Assembly (NCBI GenBank): GCA_017515475.1
Contig: JAFWFS010000027.1
Span: forward strand, 64,829-128,828
Reading direction: 5' to 3'
From: Erysipelotrichaceae bacterium
GTDB lineage: Bacteria > Bacillota_I > Bacilli_A > Erysipelotrichales > Erysipelotrichaceae
Length of the DNA: 64,000 nt
This document shows, piece after piece, positions 27,207 to 36,284 of the stretch. How positions within the stretch are numbered: position 1 is the first letter of the stretch; every line of letters starts with the position of its first letter. The notes below the pieces were generated by a model. It was not told the DNA's origin. It was given only the letters and a program-made list of their open reading frames with translations, and ran no database searches. The translations under genes were made by a program, and so were the position numbers.

Positions 27207-28004
27207 ATGAAAAAGACATTGATGTTGATCATAATGCTGCTTCTGGCTGCCTGCACAGCCGGAACTCCGGAAAAAGTGGAGAATCAGATCTCGGAACTGA
27301 CCGGAACGGATGAAGTGGAAATCGGTTCTTTTCTTGCGGAAAACTACGGCGGCGATGACGCGTTTTCGGTTGGAACGGGAATAAGTACGCTGGATTTAAA
27401 CGATGCAGAGACGATAAGCCTGTATCCGGTCTATGTCAATGACAGGCTGGCCGCTCTGGCTGTAAAAGACAAGACCTTCAAGTATATTACGGATGACGAT
27501 CTGCTGAACTGCTTTGAAGATCACGATGAGTATCTAATCGTTAACGAAGGATCCAACATCGTTTATGTCGCAAAAGACAAGACCGTACTTCTGCATGGAG
27601 AAGCGGGATATCTTGAGGAGAAAGAAACGGAAGAAATGCTGAAGAAGATCAGATCAACCATCAGTTCGCCAAATCCTTTGGGAAAAGAAAGAAAAGCGCT
27701 GGTGGTTAACAAATCGAAAGACGATACGACAAAAGACGGAAGGTACCGCAACGACCGGATCATCGTATCCTTCAAGGAAGGGGATACGGTAAAGATGATC
27801 GAGGATTTCGAACAGTTCTGCGGCGGAAAAGCGCAGTCGGGCGTCAATACGTCAAACATCTACATTTTCGTGTTTGAACCGCTTAGCGACAAAGATCTCT
27901 ATGCCTTGCTGGAAGAAAGCAGGAGTCTGGAATACGTTTCCGGCGTTTCCCTGGACCAGAAACATGAAACAAACGGCAATTCCGGCAATAAAGCGACATA
28001 TTAG
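27207..28004 (+). CDS. Lipoprotein paralogue B (possible subtilase-propeptide-like domain)
   Basis: The start is the ATG at 27207 (MKKTLMLIIMLLLAAC, lipobox LLAAC); an in-frame ATG at 27168 falls in the terminator. There is no ribosome-binding site, but TGATATGCT, an extended -10-like element, ends eight bases before the ATG, so the mRNA may be leaderless. The 265-residue protein is a paralogue of the lipoprotein at 17499, with the same order of motifs: VGTGISTLDL, DEYLIV, NPLGKERKAL, RYRNDRIIVSFK, FEQFCGG, IFVFEPL and SLEYVSGVSLD. The last 75 residues have the strand/helix order of I9 subtilisin propeptides. It lies directly downstream of the subtilase, so a role as its membrane-bound inhibitor or foldase is plausible but unproven. 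Confidence 0.7.
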   Translation: MKKTLMLIIMLLLAACTAGTPEKVENQISELTGTDEVEIGSFLAENYGGDDAFSVGTGISTLDLNDAETISLYPVYVNDRLAALAVKDKTFKYITDDDLLNCFEDHDEYLIVNEGSNIVYVAKDKTVLLHGEAGYLEEKETEEMLKKIRSTISSPNPLGKERKALVVNKSKDDTTKDGRYRNDRIIVSFKEGDTVKMIEDFEQFCGGKAQSGVNTSNIYIFVFEPLSDKDLYALLEESRSLEYVSGVSLDQKHETNGNSGNKATY

Positions 28005-28041
28005 GCATATTTCCGGGAAATAATTTGAATAAAAATCATTG

Positions 28042-28079
28042 AAAACAGCTGGAAAAACAATGAATTCCGGCTGTTTTTT
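28042..28079 (+). terminator. Rho-independent terminator
   Basis: AAAACAGCTGG and CCGGCTGTTTT form a stem with one G-U pair, followed by T residues. It separates the lipoprotein from the S10 operon. Confidence 0.8.
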
Positions 28080-28119
28080 CATATTTTTATAGTTATTTCT
28101 GAAACACCGATAAGCGTTG

Positions 28120-28175
28120 AACATGTGATACGCGAAAAACCCAGTAAAATGGCCGTTTTTCGATAAAAACATGTT
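28120..28175. repeat. Nested, symmetrically spaced inverted repeat at the S10 promoter
   Basis: The outer arms AACATGT (28120-28126) and ACATGTT (28169-28175) and the inner arms CGAAAAAC (28133-28140) and GTTTTTCG (28155-28162) are all perfect, with six bases between outer and inner arm on each side. An additional CCA/TGG pair extends the inner stem. The right outer arm runs into the -35 box of the ribosomal promoter. It could be a double operator or a DNA/RNA hairpin. Confidence 0.6.
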
Positions 28176-28202
28176 GAAAAAACAAGAATAAAATCATATA
28201 AT
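28174..28202 (+). promoter_or_regulatory. Strong promoter of the S10-spc-alpha operon
   Basis: TTGAAA (28174-28179), 17 bases, TATAAT (28197-28202): near-consensus. It is the only strong promoter seen ahead of the whole ribosomal cluster. Confidence 0.85.
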
Positions 28203-28208
28203 ATACGA

Positions 28209-28329
28209 GCGCTCGCGAAGATATGGGAGATTGCTGGCACACGGATTCCTGTGGAATTGTGTGACAACCAGGGAACTCGCATGGAGCGGGTTATCCGTAA
28301 GGATTAATGGAATATAGGAGGAAAATTTC
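28209..28329 (+). promoter_or_regulatory. Structured 5' leader of the S10 operon
   Basis: Three hairpins precede rpsJ. The first is long (28234-28271: CTGG, CACAC and GATTCC pair with GGAATT, GTGTG and CCAG). The second pairs AACTCGC with GCGGGTT (28274-28292). The third pairs ATCC with GGAT around a GTAA loop (28293-28304). The ribosome-binding site GGAGG at 28317 follows unpaired. S10-operon leaders in other bacteria bind L4 for autoregulation; whether this one does is an inference. Confidence 0.55.
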
Positions 28330-28641
28330 ATGGCAAAGAACAACGTAAGAATCAAGTTAAAGGCTTACGAACACAGATCACTGGATGCTGCAACCGAGAA
28401 GATCGTTAAGGCTGCGGAAGACGGTGGTGTGAAAAAGGTCATCGGACCTATTCCGCTTCCTACAGAGAAGCAGATCGTAACTGTACTGAGATCCGTACAT
28501 GTCAACAAGGACTCCAGAGAACAGTTCGAAATCAGAACGCACAAGCGTCTGATTGAAATCATTGGGCCTAGCGCTAAGACGATCGATGCCCTCAGCCGTC
28601 TGGAACTGCCTAGTGGTGTAGATATTGAAATCAAATTGTAA
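28330..28641 (+). CDS. rpsJ: 30S ribosomal protein S10
   Basis: First gene of the cluster, 103 residues, the normal length. [24 protein letters not shown], and [13 protein letters not shown] are diagnostic; the same protein (NusE) also serves transcription antitermination with NusB. The ATG follows TAGGAGGAAAATTTC. It lies 14 bases before rplC and is expressed from the promoter at 28174 through the structured leader. Confidence 0.98.
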   Translation: MAKNNVRIKLKAYEHRSLDAATEKIVKAAEDGGVKKVIGPIPLPTEKQIVTVLRSVHVNKDSREQFEIRTHKRLIEIIGPSAKTIDALSRLELPSGVDIEIKL

Positions 28642-28655
28642 AGAAAGGTGACATC

Positions 28656-29330
28656 ATGAAAGGAATACTTGGAAGAAAACTTGGCATGACACAAGTCTTC
28701 ACCGCCAACGGCGATCTGATTCCTGTAACCGTGATCGAAGTTCAGCCGAACGCCGTTCTTCAGAAGAAGAGCGTCGAGACAGATGGCTATGAAGCTTTAC
28801 AGCTCGGTTATGAGGATAAGAAAGAAGCTCGTGCCAGCAAGCCTGAATTAGGCCATGCGAAGAAGGCTGGCCTTGGTCCTAAGCAGTTCATCAGAGAAAT
28901 CAGAAGCGATGAAATGAACTATGAAGTAGGACAGGAAGTAAAAGCAGATATCTTTTCCGCTGGTGATATGGTAGACGTTACCGGTATCTCAAAGGGTAAA
29001 GGATATACGGGAACAATCAAACGTTATCATGCGCATATGATCAACGAGACGCACGGTGCAGGTCCTGTACACAGACATGTCGGATCATTGGCTACGACCG
29101 GTAGAAACAACGGACGTATCGAAAAGAATACACCGATGCCGGGGCATGACGGAAGTCTGAAGACTACCAATCAGAACCTTGAAGTCATAAAAGTAGATAC
29201 TGAAAAGAATTACATGCTGGTCAAGGGCAATGTACCGGGACCTAAGAGGGGTCTGGTCATGGTCAAGACGACCAGCAAGAAAGTAAAACACGTAGAACCT
29301 AAGGTTTTACTGGGCAAGGAGGCTGAATAA
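28656..29330 (+). CDS. rplC: 50S ribosomal protein L3
   Basis: An early-assembling protein whose loop reaches the peptidyl-transferase centre. It starts MKGILGRKLGMTQVF and has VTGISKGKGYTGTIKRY, all typical. The central loop is unusual: where most Firmicutes have HGSxxHRxPGSxG, this one reads HGAGPVHRHVGSLATTG, and KNTPMPGHDG replaces the common GKKMAGxMG. At 224 residues the length is slightly above average. Identity is certain from order and ends; the loop variation is worth comparing with close relatives. Confidence 0.97.
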   Translation: MKGILGRKLGMTQVFTANGDLIPVTVIEVQPNAVLQKKSVETDGYEALQLGYEDKKEARASKPELGHAKKAGLGPKQFIREIRSDEMNYEVGQEVKADIFSAGDMVDVTGISKGKGYTGTIKRYHAHMINETHGAGPVHRHVGSLATTGRNNGRIEKNTPMPGHDGSLKTTNQNLEVIKVDTEKNYMLVKGNVPGPKRGLVMVKTTSKKVKHVEPKVLLGKEAE

Positions 29331-29332
29331 TC

Positions 29333-29965
29333 ATGAAGTTAGATGTAATGGATTTAACTGGAAAGAAAGTCGGCAACGTTGAAGTCGCTGATTCAGTCTT
29401 CAACTGCGAAGTGAACGAACAGGCGATCTTCGATGCAATACTGAGACAGACAAGTTCATGGAGACAGGGCACCCATGATACAAAGACAAGAGCGGAAGTA
29501 TCCGGCGGCGGCAAGAAACCGTTCAGACAGAAGGGTACAGGTAGAGCAAGACAGGGTAGTACGCGTGCTGTTCAGTACAGACACGGCGGCATCGCCTTCG
29601 GTCCTACGCCTAGAAGCCATACCTTCAAGCTCAACAGAAAAGTCAGAAGACTGGCACTGCGTTCCGGTCTGACGCTCAAGGCAAAGAGCAACGATCTGCT
29701 TTGCATTGACAACATCAAGATGGATGCCATCAAGACAAAAGAATTCGTCAAGATTCTGAGTGCTCTGGGCATCGAAAGAAAAGCGCTGTTTGTTGTAGAT
29801 TTCGATGAAGATTTCGACAACGCCTACATGAGCTTAAGAAATCTGAACAACATCGTCATGGTTACGGCTGAAGGCCTGAACATCTATGATCTTCAGAACG
29901 CCAACAAGCTGGTCATGACCAAGGCGGCAGCAGTCAAATTAGGGGAGGTATTAGGTAATGAGTAA
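29333..29965 (+). CDS. rplD: 50S ribosomal protein L4
   Basis: This 210-residue protein lines the exit tunnel through its extended loop (KPFRQKGTGRARQGSTRA, followed by HGGIAFGPTPRSH). In several bacteria L4 also represses its own operon by binding the S10 leader, and here a structured leader is present. It starts two bases after rplC and its end overlaps rplW by eight bases. Confidence 0.98.
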   Translation: MKLDVMDLTGKKVGNVEVADSVFNCEVNEQAIFDAILRQTSSWRQGTHDTKTRAEVSGGGKKPFRQKGTGRARQGSTRAVQYRHGGIAFGPTPRSHTFKLNRKVRRLALRSGLTLKAKSNDLLCIDNIKMDAIKTKEFVKILSALGIERKALFVVDFDEDFDNAYMSLRNLNNIVMVTAEGLNIYDLQNANKLVMTKAAAVKLGEVLGNE

Positions 29966-30248
29966 CGCTAGAGACATTATTATTCGTCCTCTTGTAACAG
30001 AAAAAACGATCAGATCTCAGGAAGCCGACAATACTGTCGTATTCGAAGTAAAGAAAGGCACCAACAAGATCCAGATCAAACAGGCGATCGAAGAGATATT
30101 CAATGTGAAGGTTGAATCCGTGAATGTCGTCAATCAGAAGCCTAAGACCAAGCGTATGGGAAGATACGTTGGCAAAGCGAACCATCTTAAGAAAGCGTAC
30201 ATTACGCTGAAAGACGGTTACAAGATCGATATCCTGGCGGATAAGTAA
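29958..30248 (+). CDS. rplW: 50S ribosomal protein L23
   Basis: This 96-residue protein sits at the tunnel exit and is a docking site for trigger factor and SRP. ARDIIIRPLVTEKTIR, NKIQIKQAIEEIFNVKV and KTKRMGRYVGK are typical. The ATG (after GGGGAGGTATTAGGTA) overlaps the end of rplD, so translation is coupled. A 64-base gap with no further gene precedes rplB. Confidence 0.98.
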   Translation: MSNARDIIIRPLVTEKTIRSQEADNTVVFEVKKGTNKIQIKQAIEEIFNVKVESVNVVNQKPKTKRMGRYVGKANHLKKAYITLKDGYKIDILADK

Positions 30249-30312
30249 TCGGTCGAAACTATCGGAAGAAATATGCTATTTCCGGATAATTGCATAAGGA
30301 GGAAAGAATACA

Positions 30313-31146
30313 ATGGCTATTAAGAAATACAAGCCTACAACTCCTGGTAGACGTGGAATGACCACTCTTACCTTCGAAGAGATCACCAAGACAGCTCCTG
30401 AAAAGAGCCTGACAGTATCTCTGATGAAGACCGGTGGCAGAAACAATACAGGAAGAATTACAACAAGACACCACGGCGGCGGACACAAGCAGCTGTATAG
30501 AATCATCGATTTCAAGAGAAACAAGGATGATGTACCGGCAACCGTGAATGCGATCGAATACGATCCAAACAGAAACGCAAATATTGCTTTACTGTTCTAT
30601 GCGGACGGCGAAAAGAGATATATCATCGCTCCGAAAGATCTGAACGTCGGCATGAAAGTCGTTTCCGGCCCTAAGACCGATATCAAGGTCGGCAACTGCT
30701 GCGAAATGAGAAACATGCCTGAAGGTACCATCGTACACAATATCGAACTCAAGCCTGGCAAGGGCGGTCAGCTGGCTAGAGCAGCCGGCGCCAGCGCTCA
30801 GATCCTGGCAGTCGAAGACAAGTACGTTACCGTCAGACTCGCTTCCGGCGAAATGAGAAAGATCCTGGCGAATTGCCGTGCTACGATCGGTGTTGTCGGC
30901 AACGAAGACTACACTCTGGTCAACTGGGGCAAAGCCGGCAGAAACAGATGGAAAGGCATCAGACCTACAGTCAGAGGTTCCGCAATGAACCCGATCGACC
31001 ACCCGCATGGCGGTGGTGAAGGCAGATCGCCTGTAGGACGTAAATCGCCAATGACACCTTGGGGCAAGAAGGCCATGGGTGTTAAGACAAGAAAGCACAA
31101 GAAAGCTTCTAACGATCTGATCGTAAGAAGAAGGAATGCTAAGTAG
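30313..31146 (+). CDS. rplB: 50S ribosomal protein L2
   Basis: One of the most conserved proteins, needed for subunit joining and the peptidyl-transferase centre. It has 277 residues; [45 protein letters not shown] and the functional [14 protein letters not shown] near the C-terminus are all present. The ATG follows AAGGAGGAAAGAATACA. It is followed 14 bases later by rpsS. Confidence 0.98.
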   Translation: MAIKKYKPTTPGRRGMTTLTFEEITKTAPEKSLTVSLMKTGGRNNTGRITTRHHGGGHKQLYRIIDFKRNKDDVPATVNAIEYDPNRNANIALLFYADGEKRYIIAPKDLNVGMKVVSGPKTDIKVGNCCEMRNMPEGTIVHNIELKPGKGGQLARAAGASAQILAVEDKYVTVRLASGEMRKILANCRATIGVVGNEDYTLVNWGKAGRNRWKGIRPTVRGSAMNPIDHPHGGGEGRSPVGRKSPMTPWGKKAMGVKTRKHKKASNDLIVRRRNAK

Positions 31147-31160
31147 AAAGGGGAAGAAAG

Positions 31161-31436
31161 ATGAGTAGAAGTTTAAAGAAAGGCCCATTCGTAGACGAAC
31201 ACCTGATGAAGAAGGTTGAAGCTCTGAATGCCGCCGGCAAAAAAGAAGTGATCAAGACCTGGTCAAGAAGATCTACGATCTTCCCTGCATTCGTTGAACA
31301 TACGTTCGCCGTATACAACGGCAAGGAACATGTTCCGGTATATGTTACAGAAGACATGGTCGGACACAAGCTCGGCGAGTTTGTAGCGACAAGAAAATTC
31401 GGTGGCCACGGTGCAAACGCCGATAAGAAAGCGTAG
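31161..31436 (+). CDS. rpsS: 30S ribosomal protein S19
   Basis: This 91-residue head protein works with S13. [32 protein letters not shown] and [16 protein letters not shown] are diagnostic. The ATG follows AAAGGGGAAGAAAG, and rplV follows after eight bases. Confidence 0.98.
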   Translation: MSRSLKKGPFVDEHLMKKVEALNAAGKKEVIKTWSRRSTIFPAFVEHTFAVYNGKEHVPVYVTEDMVGHKLGEFVATRKFGGHGANADKKA

Positions 31437-31444
31437 GAGGAATT

Positions 31445-31819
31445 ATGGCAAGAAAGAAAGTTGAAGAAACAGTTAAGCCTGAACCTCGCGATGTTAAGGC
31501 TACCGCCAAGACGGTCAGAGTAACGACCAGAAAAGCCAAGCTTGTTCTGGATCTGATCAGAGGCAAGGACGTCAAGGAAGCCATGGGCATCCTGAAACTG
31601 CTGCCTAACAAGGCCGCAAGGATCTCCTACAAGGTCGTCAAGAGCGCCTGCGCGAATGCGACGCACAACTTCCAGATGGACGAGGAAAAACTGTATGTTA
31701 AAGAGTGTTACGCAAACGAAGGCATTACGCTGAAGCGTTATATGCCTCGTGCGAAGGGTTCCGCTTCACCGATCATGAAGAGAACCAGCCACATCACTGT
31801 GGTCGTAAGTGAGAGATAA
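31445..31819 (+). CDS. rplV: 50S ribosomal protein L22
   Basis: This 124-residue tunnel-lining protein has the [17 protein letters not shown] helix and the beta-hairpin region [20 protein letters not shown] that reaches into the exit tunnel (a macrolide-resistance hot spot; nothing unusual seen). The N-terminus carries about 20 extra charged residues ([13 protein letters not shown]) before the conserved core. Confidence 0.97.
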   Translation: MARKKVEETVKPEPRDVKATAKTVRVTTRKAKLVLDLIRGKDVKEAMGILKLLPNKAARISYKVVKSACANATHNFQMDEEKLYVKECYANEGITLKRYMPRAKGSASPIMKRTSHITVVVSER

Positions 31820-31830
31820 GGGGGAGAACA

Positions 31831-32634
31831 ATGGGTCAGAAAGTAAGTCCGGTAGGATTAAGAGTCGGTGTCATCCGTGACTGGGAGTCCAGATGGTATG
31901 CCGAAAAAGAATACGGCGATTTATTGCTGGAAGACGTCAAGATTCGTGAACTTATCTTAAAAGACTGCGCTGATTGTCTGGTATCACGTGTTGAGATCGA
32001 AAGAAGCAAGAACCGTGTCGTTCTGATCATCAGAACAGCACGTCCGGGTATGTTTGTTGGATCCGACGGTTCCAAGATCGAGGAACTGAAGAAGAAACTG
32101 GCCAAGCTGACGAACGGTAAGGATATCAGCATCAACATCGTTGAAGTTGCCAATCCTGATCTGGATGCCAGACTGGTTGCGTTAAAGATCGTTAAGATGC
32201 TGGAAGAAAGACAGTCTTTCCGTACAGCGCAGAAACGTGCCATCCAGCAGACAATGAGAGCCGGAGCAAAAGGTATCAAGACTTCGATCGGCGGCCGTTT
32301 AGGCGGTGCCGATATCGCCAGAAGCGAAGGATATTCAGAAGGTTCTGTATCGCTGCATACATTACGTTCCGATATCGACTACGCCTGGGAAGAAGCCATG
32401 ACTACCTACGGCAAACTGGGTGTCAAGGTATGGATCTGCAGAGGCGAAGTGCTCCCTGGTGAGATGGTCAAAGAACCGGAAAAACCAAAGACAATGGGCA
32501 ATCGTCCAAACAGAGACAGAAGACCTAGAAGAGACGGAGCAAGACCTGGCAGACCTGAAGCTGCTGCAGAAGCACCTGTAGAGCCTAAGGAAGCGCAAGC
32601 CGCTCCTGCAGAAGTAAAGGAGGATGCTGAATAA
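31831..32634 (+). CDS. rpsC: 30S ribosomal protein S3
   Basis: This mRNA-entry protein has a KH domain (residues about 40-110, with [15 protein letters not shown] as the GxxG-type loop) and a conserved C-terminal domain ([12 protein letters not shown]). After about residue 210 it has a low-complexity tail rich in Arg, Pro, Ala and Glu, which makes it 267 residues, longer than the common ~215-230. The ATG follows GGGGGAGAACA. Confidence 0.97.
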   Translation: MGQKVSPVGLRVGVIRDWESRWYAEKEYGDLLLEDVKIRELILKDCADCLVSRVEIERSKNRVVLIIRTARPGMFVGSDGSKIEELKKKLAKLTNGKDISINIVEVANPDLDARLVALKIVKMLEERQSFRTAQKRAIQQTMRAGAKGIKTSIGGRLGGADIARSEGYSEGSVSLHTLRSDIDYAWEEAMTTYGKLGVKVWICRGEVLPGEMVKEPEKPKTMGNRPNRDRRPRRDGARPGRPEAAAEAPVEPKEAQAAPAEVKEDAE

Positions 32635-32636
32635 TT

Positions 32637-33047
32637 ATGTTAATGCCAAAAAGAACTAAGTATCGTCGTCCTCATCGTTTGAGTTGGGAAGGCAAGTCGA
32701 AAGCCGGAAGAGAAGTCGTATTCGGCGAATACGGTCTGGTTGCTCTGGAAGGCGGTTATGTCTCATCGAATCAGATCGAGGCAGCCCGTGTTGCCATGAC
32801 CAGATATATGAACCGTGGCGGTCAGGTCTGGATCAAGATCTTCCCGCAGATGGCAAAAACAAAGAAACCTCTGGAAGTACGTATGGGATCAGGTAAGGGT
32901 GCTCCTGAAGGCTGGGTAGCAGTCGTTCAGAAGGGCAGAGTCATGTTCGAGATCGGCGGCGTTGATGAAGCGGTTGCCAGAGAAGCGTTAAGACTCGGCC
33001 AGAACAAACTGCCTGTCAAAGCGAAATTTATAAAGAAAGGTGAATAG
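32637..33047 (+). CDS. rplP: 50S ribosomal protein L16
   Basis: This protein lies near the A site and central protuberance; 136 residues. It starts [14 protein letters not shown], exactly the family start, so the ATG at 32637, two bases after rpsC, is right. [20 protein letters not shown] with the family Arg is present. rpmC follows after two bases. Confidence 0.98.
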   Translation: MLMPKRTKYRRPHRLSWEGKSKAGREVVFGEYGLVALEGGYVSSNQIEAARVAMTRYMNRGGQVWIKIFPQMAKTKKPLEVRMGSGKGAPEGWVAVVQKGRVMFEIGGVDEAVAREALRLGQNKLPVKAKFIKKGE

Positions 33048-33049
33048 TC

Positions 33050-33253
33050 ATGAACATTAAGGAAGTTAGAGAAAAATCTTCAGATGAATTAAAGAAAAGT
33101 CTGGAAGAGATGAAAGTCGAACTATTCGACCTTAGATTTGCCAGAGCAACAGGTTCCATTGAGAACCCGATGCGTATCAGAGAACTAAGGAAGTCAATTG
33201 CCAGAGTATTGACTGTACTGCATGAAAGAGAAAGCGAAGTAAAGGAGGGTTAA
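33050..33253 (+). CDS. rpmC: 50S ribosomal protein L29
   Basis: A 67-residue two-helix protein at the tunnel exit next to L23. IKEVREKSSDELKKSL, LFDLRFARATG and RIRELRKSIARVLTVLHERE are typical. It is followed three bases later by rpsQ. Confidence 0.97.
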   Translation: MNIKEVREKSSDELKKSLEEMKVELFDLRFARATGSIENPMRIRELRKSIARVLTVLHERESEVKEG

Positions 33254-33256
33254 CAG

Positions 33257-33517
33257 ATGGAAAGAACAACACGTAGAACGTTAACGGGTGTCGTTACTTC
33301 GGATAAGATGGACAAGACGATCGTCGTTGCCATCAACGAAAAGAAGAGCCATCCTTTATATGGTAAAGGAACAAAGTTTACCAGAAAGTTTAAAGTACGT
33401 GACGAAAACAATGAAGCCCATGTCGGCGACACTGTTGAAATCATGGAAACCAGAAACCTGAGCAAGGAAGTTCACTTCCGCCTGGTGAAGGTTGTTGAAA
33501 AGGCAGTTATTCTGTAA
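33257..33517 (+). CDS. rpsQ: 30S ribosomal protein S17
   Basis: A primary 16S-rRNA-binding OB-fold protein of 86 residues. [26 protein letters not shown] and [15 protein letters not shown] are diagnostic. The ATG follows AAGGAGGGTTAACAG. Confidence 0.98.
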   Translation: MERTTRRTLTGVVTSDKMDKTIVVAINEKKSHPLYGKGTKFTRKFKVRDENNEAHVGDTVEIMETRNLSKEVHFRLVKVVEKAVIL

Positions 33518-33528
33518 GGAGGACCGAT

Positions 33529-33897
33529 ATGATTAGTACTGAGACTAGATTAAAAGTTGCTGACAATACCGGTGCGAAAGAACTGCTGGTTATCCGCTGT
33601 TTAGGCGGTTCAAGAAGAAAATATGCGAACATCGGCGATGTAGTCGTCTGTACCGTTAAGGACGCTACTCCTGGTGGAACGGCGAAAAAGGGTCAGGTCG
33701 TAAAGGCCGTCATCGTAAGAACGAAGTACGGTCTGAGAAGAGAAAACGGTTCCTTCATCAAGTTCGATGACAATGCGGCTGTCATTATCAAGGAAGATAA
33801 GACTCCGCTGGGAACGCGTATCTTCGGCCCTGTAGCCAGAGAACTGCGTGATAAGGACTATACGAAGATCGTGTCCTTAGCGTCAGAAGTATTATAG
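33529..33897 (+). CDS. rplN: 50S ribosomal protein L14
   Basis: This 122-residue protein forms an intersubunit bridge and contacts ribosome-silencing factor Rsf[35 protein letters not shown] and [13 protein letters not shown] are typical. rplX follows after ten bases. Confidence 0.98.
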   Translation: MISTETRLKVADNTGAKELLVIRCLGGSRRKYANIGDVVVCTVKDATPGGTAKKGQVVKAVIVRTKYGLRRENGSFIKFDDNAAVIIKEDKTPLGTRIFGPVARELRDKDYTKIVSLASEVL

Positions 33898-33907
33898 GAG
33901 GGTAACT

Positions 33908-34180
33908 ATGAAAATCAAGAAAGGTGACAAAGTAAAAGTTATCGCTGGAGATGACAAGGGTGTTGTTGCTGAAGTAGTAGCTGCACTTCCTAGATCCAAC
34001 AGAGTTATCGTTGAGGGCGTCAATGTCGTCAAGAAACACAGCAAGCCTTCCAACGCCAACCCTGACGGTGGAATCATTGACAAGGAACTGCCGATCAGCG
34101 TTTCCAATGTAAAGCTTGTCGACGGCAAGAAAGAAAAGAAGTCGGCAAAGAAGAATGCAAAGGGGGCTAAGAAGAAATAA
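33908..34180 (+). CDS. rplX: 50S ribosomal protein L24
   Basis: This 90-residue assembly-initiator protein has an N-terminal KOW motif ([20 protein letters not shown]) and VVKKHSKP. It is shorter than the usual ~103 residues and ends in a lysine-rich tail. The TAA stop shares its last A with the ATG of rplE, a coupled junction. Confidence 0.97.
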   Translation: MKIKKGDKVKVIAGDDKGVVAEVVAALPRSNRVIVEGVNVVKKHSKPSNANPDGGIIDKELPISVSNVKLVDGKKEKKSAKKNAKGAKKK

Positions 34181-34719
34181 TGAATCGTTTACAGGAAAAA
34201 TATGTAAAAGAAATCAAACCCGCACTGATCAAGAAGCATGCGTATTCTTCCGCCATGGAATGCCCTAAGGTAGCCAAGATCGTCATCAACATGGGTGTTG
34301 GTGAAGCCGTATCCGAGCCGAAACAGCTTGAGGATGCAGTAGCCGATCTGACAATGATTTCCGGACAGAAGCCGATCATCACCAAGGCCAAGAAATCCAT
34401 CGCCAACTTCAAACTGAGAGAGAACACGCCGATCGGCTGTAAAGTAACGCTCAGAGGCGAAAGAATGTACGACTTCCTGGACAAACTGATCAACATCTCC
34501 TTACCGAGAGTGAGAGACTTCAGAGGCGTCAGCAATACCGCTTTCGACGGAAGAGGAAACTACACTTTAGGTATCAGGGAACAGATCATCTTCCCGGAAA
34601 TCGAATACGATAAGGTAAGCAAGGTTCGTGGTATGGATATCGTTATCGTTACCACTGCCAAGACAAATGAAGAAGCCAGAGAACTGTTAACGGAACTCGG
34701 CATGCCATTTGCGAAGTAA
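34180..34719 (+). CDS. rplE: 50S ribosomal protein L5
   Basis: A 5S-rRNA-binding protein of the central protuberance, 179 residues. [34 protein letters not shown] (split here by the conserved basic loop), [16 protein letters not shown] and the terminal LLTELGMPF are present. Its first base is the last base of rplX. Confidence 0.98.
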   Translation: MNRLQEKYVKEIKPALIKKHAYSSAMECPKVAKIVINMGVGEAVSEPKQLEDAVADLTMISGQKPIITKAKKSIANFKLRENTPIGCKVTLRGERMYDFLDKLINISLPRVRDFRGVSNTAFDGRGNYTLGIREQIIFPEIEYDKVSKVRGMDIVIVTTAKTNEEARELLTELGMPFAK

Positions 34720-34732
34720 GAAGGGAGAACAC

Positions 34733-34918
34733 ATGGCAAAGACATCAATGAAAGTAAGAGCACATCGTCCTGCTAAGTTCTCTTCAAGGGCTTACACAAG
34801 ATGTGAAAGATGCGGAAGACCGCACTCTGTATTAAGAAAGTATAAACTGTGTCGTATTTGTTTCAGAGAACTGGCTTACAAAGGCCAGATCCCTGGCGTC
34901 AAGAAGGCCAGCTGGTAA
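34733..34918 (+). CDS. rpsZ: 30S ribosomal protein S14, zinc-binding type
   Basis: This 61-residue zinc-ribbon version of S14 has CERCG and CRIC pairs. The start at 34733 ([13 protein letters not shown]) follows AAGGGAGAACAC; an upstream frame extension is rejected because it runs into rplE and lacks family similarity. It is the only S14 gene here; many Firmicutes carry a zinc-free second copy elsewhere. Confidence 0.97.
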   Translation: MAKTSMKVRAHRPAKFSSRAYTRCERCGRPHSVLRKYKLCRICFRELAYKGQIPGVKKASW

Positions 34919-34932
34919 AGGAGGGTAATGAA

Positions 34933-35334
34933 ATGAGTTTTACAGATCCGATTGCTGATATGCTTACTAGAATCAGAAACGGCATCAGTGCCGAACATGA
35001 TACTGTAGTGATTCCATCCAGCAAGATGAAAATCGAAATTGCCCGTATCCTGAAGCAGGAAGGCTACATCGACAACTACAGCGTTGAAGGCGACACAGCA
35101 AAAGACAAGATCATTACGATCGAACTGAAGTACGGACCGGACAAACAGAAAGTCATTTCCGGTCTCAAGAGGATCTCTAAACCGGGTTTAAGAGTGTATG
35201 CGAAGAGCGACAGCGTTCCAAGAGTACTCAACGGTTTGGGTATCGCAATCATATCTACATCAAAGGGCTTAATGACGGACCGCGATGCGAGAAAAGCGCA
35301 TCTGGGCGGGGAAGTCGTTGCCTACGTGTGGTAA
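34933..35334 (+). CDS. rpsH: 30S ribosomal protein S8
   Basis: In E. coli S8 binds 16S rRNA and represses the spc operon. The start at 34933 ([17 protein letters not shown]) matches the family and follows AAGGAGGGTAATGAA; the open frame upstream overlaps rpsZ and is not coding. The 133-residue product ends with the classic [22 protein letters not shown]. Confidence 0.98.
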   Translation: MSFTDPIADMLTRIRNGISAEHDTVVIPSSKMKIEIARILKQEGYIDNYSVEGDTAKDKIITIELKYGPDKQKVISGLKRISKPGLRVYAKSDSVPRVLNGLGIAIISTSKGLMTDRDARKAHLGGEVVAYVW

Positions 35335-35353
35335 TAAGAATAAGGAGAAATAT

Positions 35354-35896
35354 ATGTCACGTATCGGTAATAAAACGATTACCATTCCTGCCGGATGTGA
35401 AGTTACTGTATCCGACAGTAATGAGGTGACGGTAAAGGGTCCTAAGGGAACTCTATCACGTCAATTCAGCCCGCTGATCGAAATCAAGGTCGAAGGCGCT
35501 GAAGTAAACTGCAAAAGAGCAAATGAAGCCAAAACTACAAAACAGCTTCATGGAACGACAAGAGCACTGTTGCATAATATGATCGTCGGAACGACAGAAG
35601 GTTTCAAGAAGACGCTTGAGATCGTCGGTATCGGCTACAAGGCAGAAATGCAGGGCAAAGTGCTGAACCTGAGTTTAGGTTATTCACACGATATCAATTT
35701 TGATGTAGAAGACGGACTTACGATCGAGACGCCGAATCCAACGACGATCATCGTATCCGGCATCGATAAGCAGAGAGTAGGCGAAGCTGCCGCTCAGATC
35801 AGGGGCTTCCGTAAGCCTGAACCTTACAAAGGCAAGGGTGTCAGGTACAAGGGTGAAAAAGTTGCCCATAAGGAAGGCAAGACGGCTGCGGCTTAA
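35354..35896 (+). CDS. rplF: 50S ribosomal protein L6
   Basis: The start at 35354 (MSRIGNKTITIPAG) follows AAGGAGAAATAT; 180 residues in two related domains. VKGPKGTLSRQF, NMIVGTTEGFKKTLEIVGIGY and the C-terminal RKPEPYKGKGVRYKGE are typical. Confidence 0.98.
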   Translation: MSRIGNKTITIPAGCEVTVSDSNEVTVKGPKGTLSRQFSPLIEIKVEGAEVNCKRANEAKTTKQLHGTTRALLHNMIVGTTEGFKKTLEIVGIGYKAEMQGKVLNLSLGYSHDINFDVEDGLTIETPNPTTIIVSGIDKQRVGEAAAQIRGFRKPEPYKGKGVRYKGEKVAHKEGKTAAA

Positions 35897-35917
35897 TAGT
35901 GGGAAAGGAGTAAAGAT

Positions 35918-36274
35918 ATGTATTCTAAACAGGATAAAAACAAGACACGTCAGAGACGTCATGAACGTATTAGAAATAAAGTTATCGGTACTGCTGAATG
36001 CCCACGTCTGAACGTATACCGTTCAAATGCCCATATTCATGCGCAGATCATCGATGATGAAAAAGGTAACACTCTGGTTTCCTGTTCATCTGTTGAACTG
36101 AAACTGGAAAACGGCGGTAATGTGGAAGCCGCCAAGACAGTTGGAACGAAACTTGCTGAGAGAGCTTTAGAAAAGGGAATTGAAAACGTATGCTTTGACC
36201 GCGGCGGATATATCTATCACGGCCGTGTGAAGGCGCTTGCTGAAGCAGCTAGAGAAGCTGGCCTGAAATTCTAG
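35918..36274 (+). CDS. rplR: 50S ribosomal protein L18
   Basis: A 118-residue 5S-rRNA-binding partner of L5. [57 protein letters not shown] and the ending GLKF match the family. The ATG follows AAAGGAGTAAAGAT. Confidence 0.98.
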   Translation: MYSKQDKNKTRQRRHERIRNKVIGTAECPRLNVYRSNAHIHAQIIDDEKGNTLVSCSSVELKLENGGNVEAAKTVGTKLAERALEKGIENVCFDRGGYIYHGRVKALAEAAREAGLKF

Positions 36275-36284
36275 GAGTTATACT

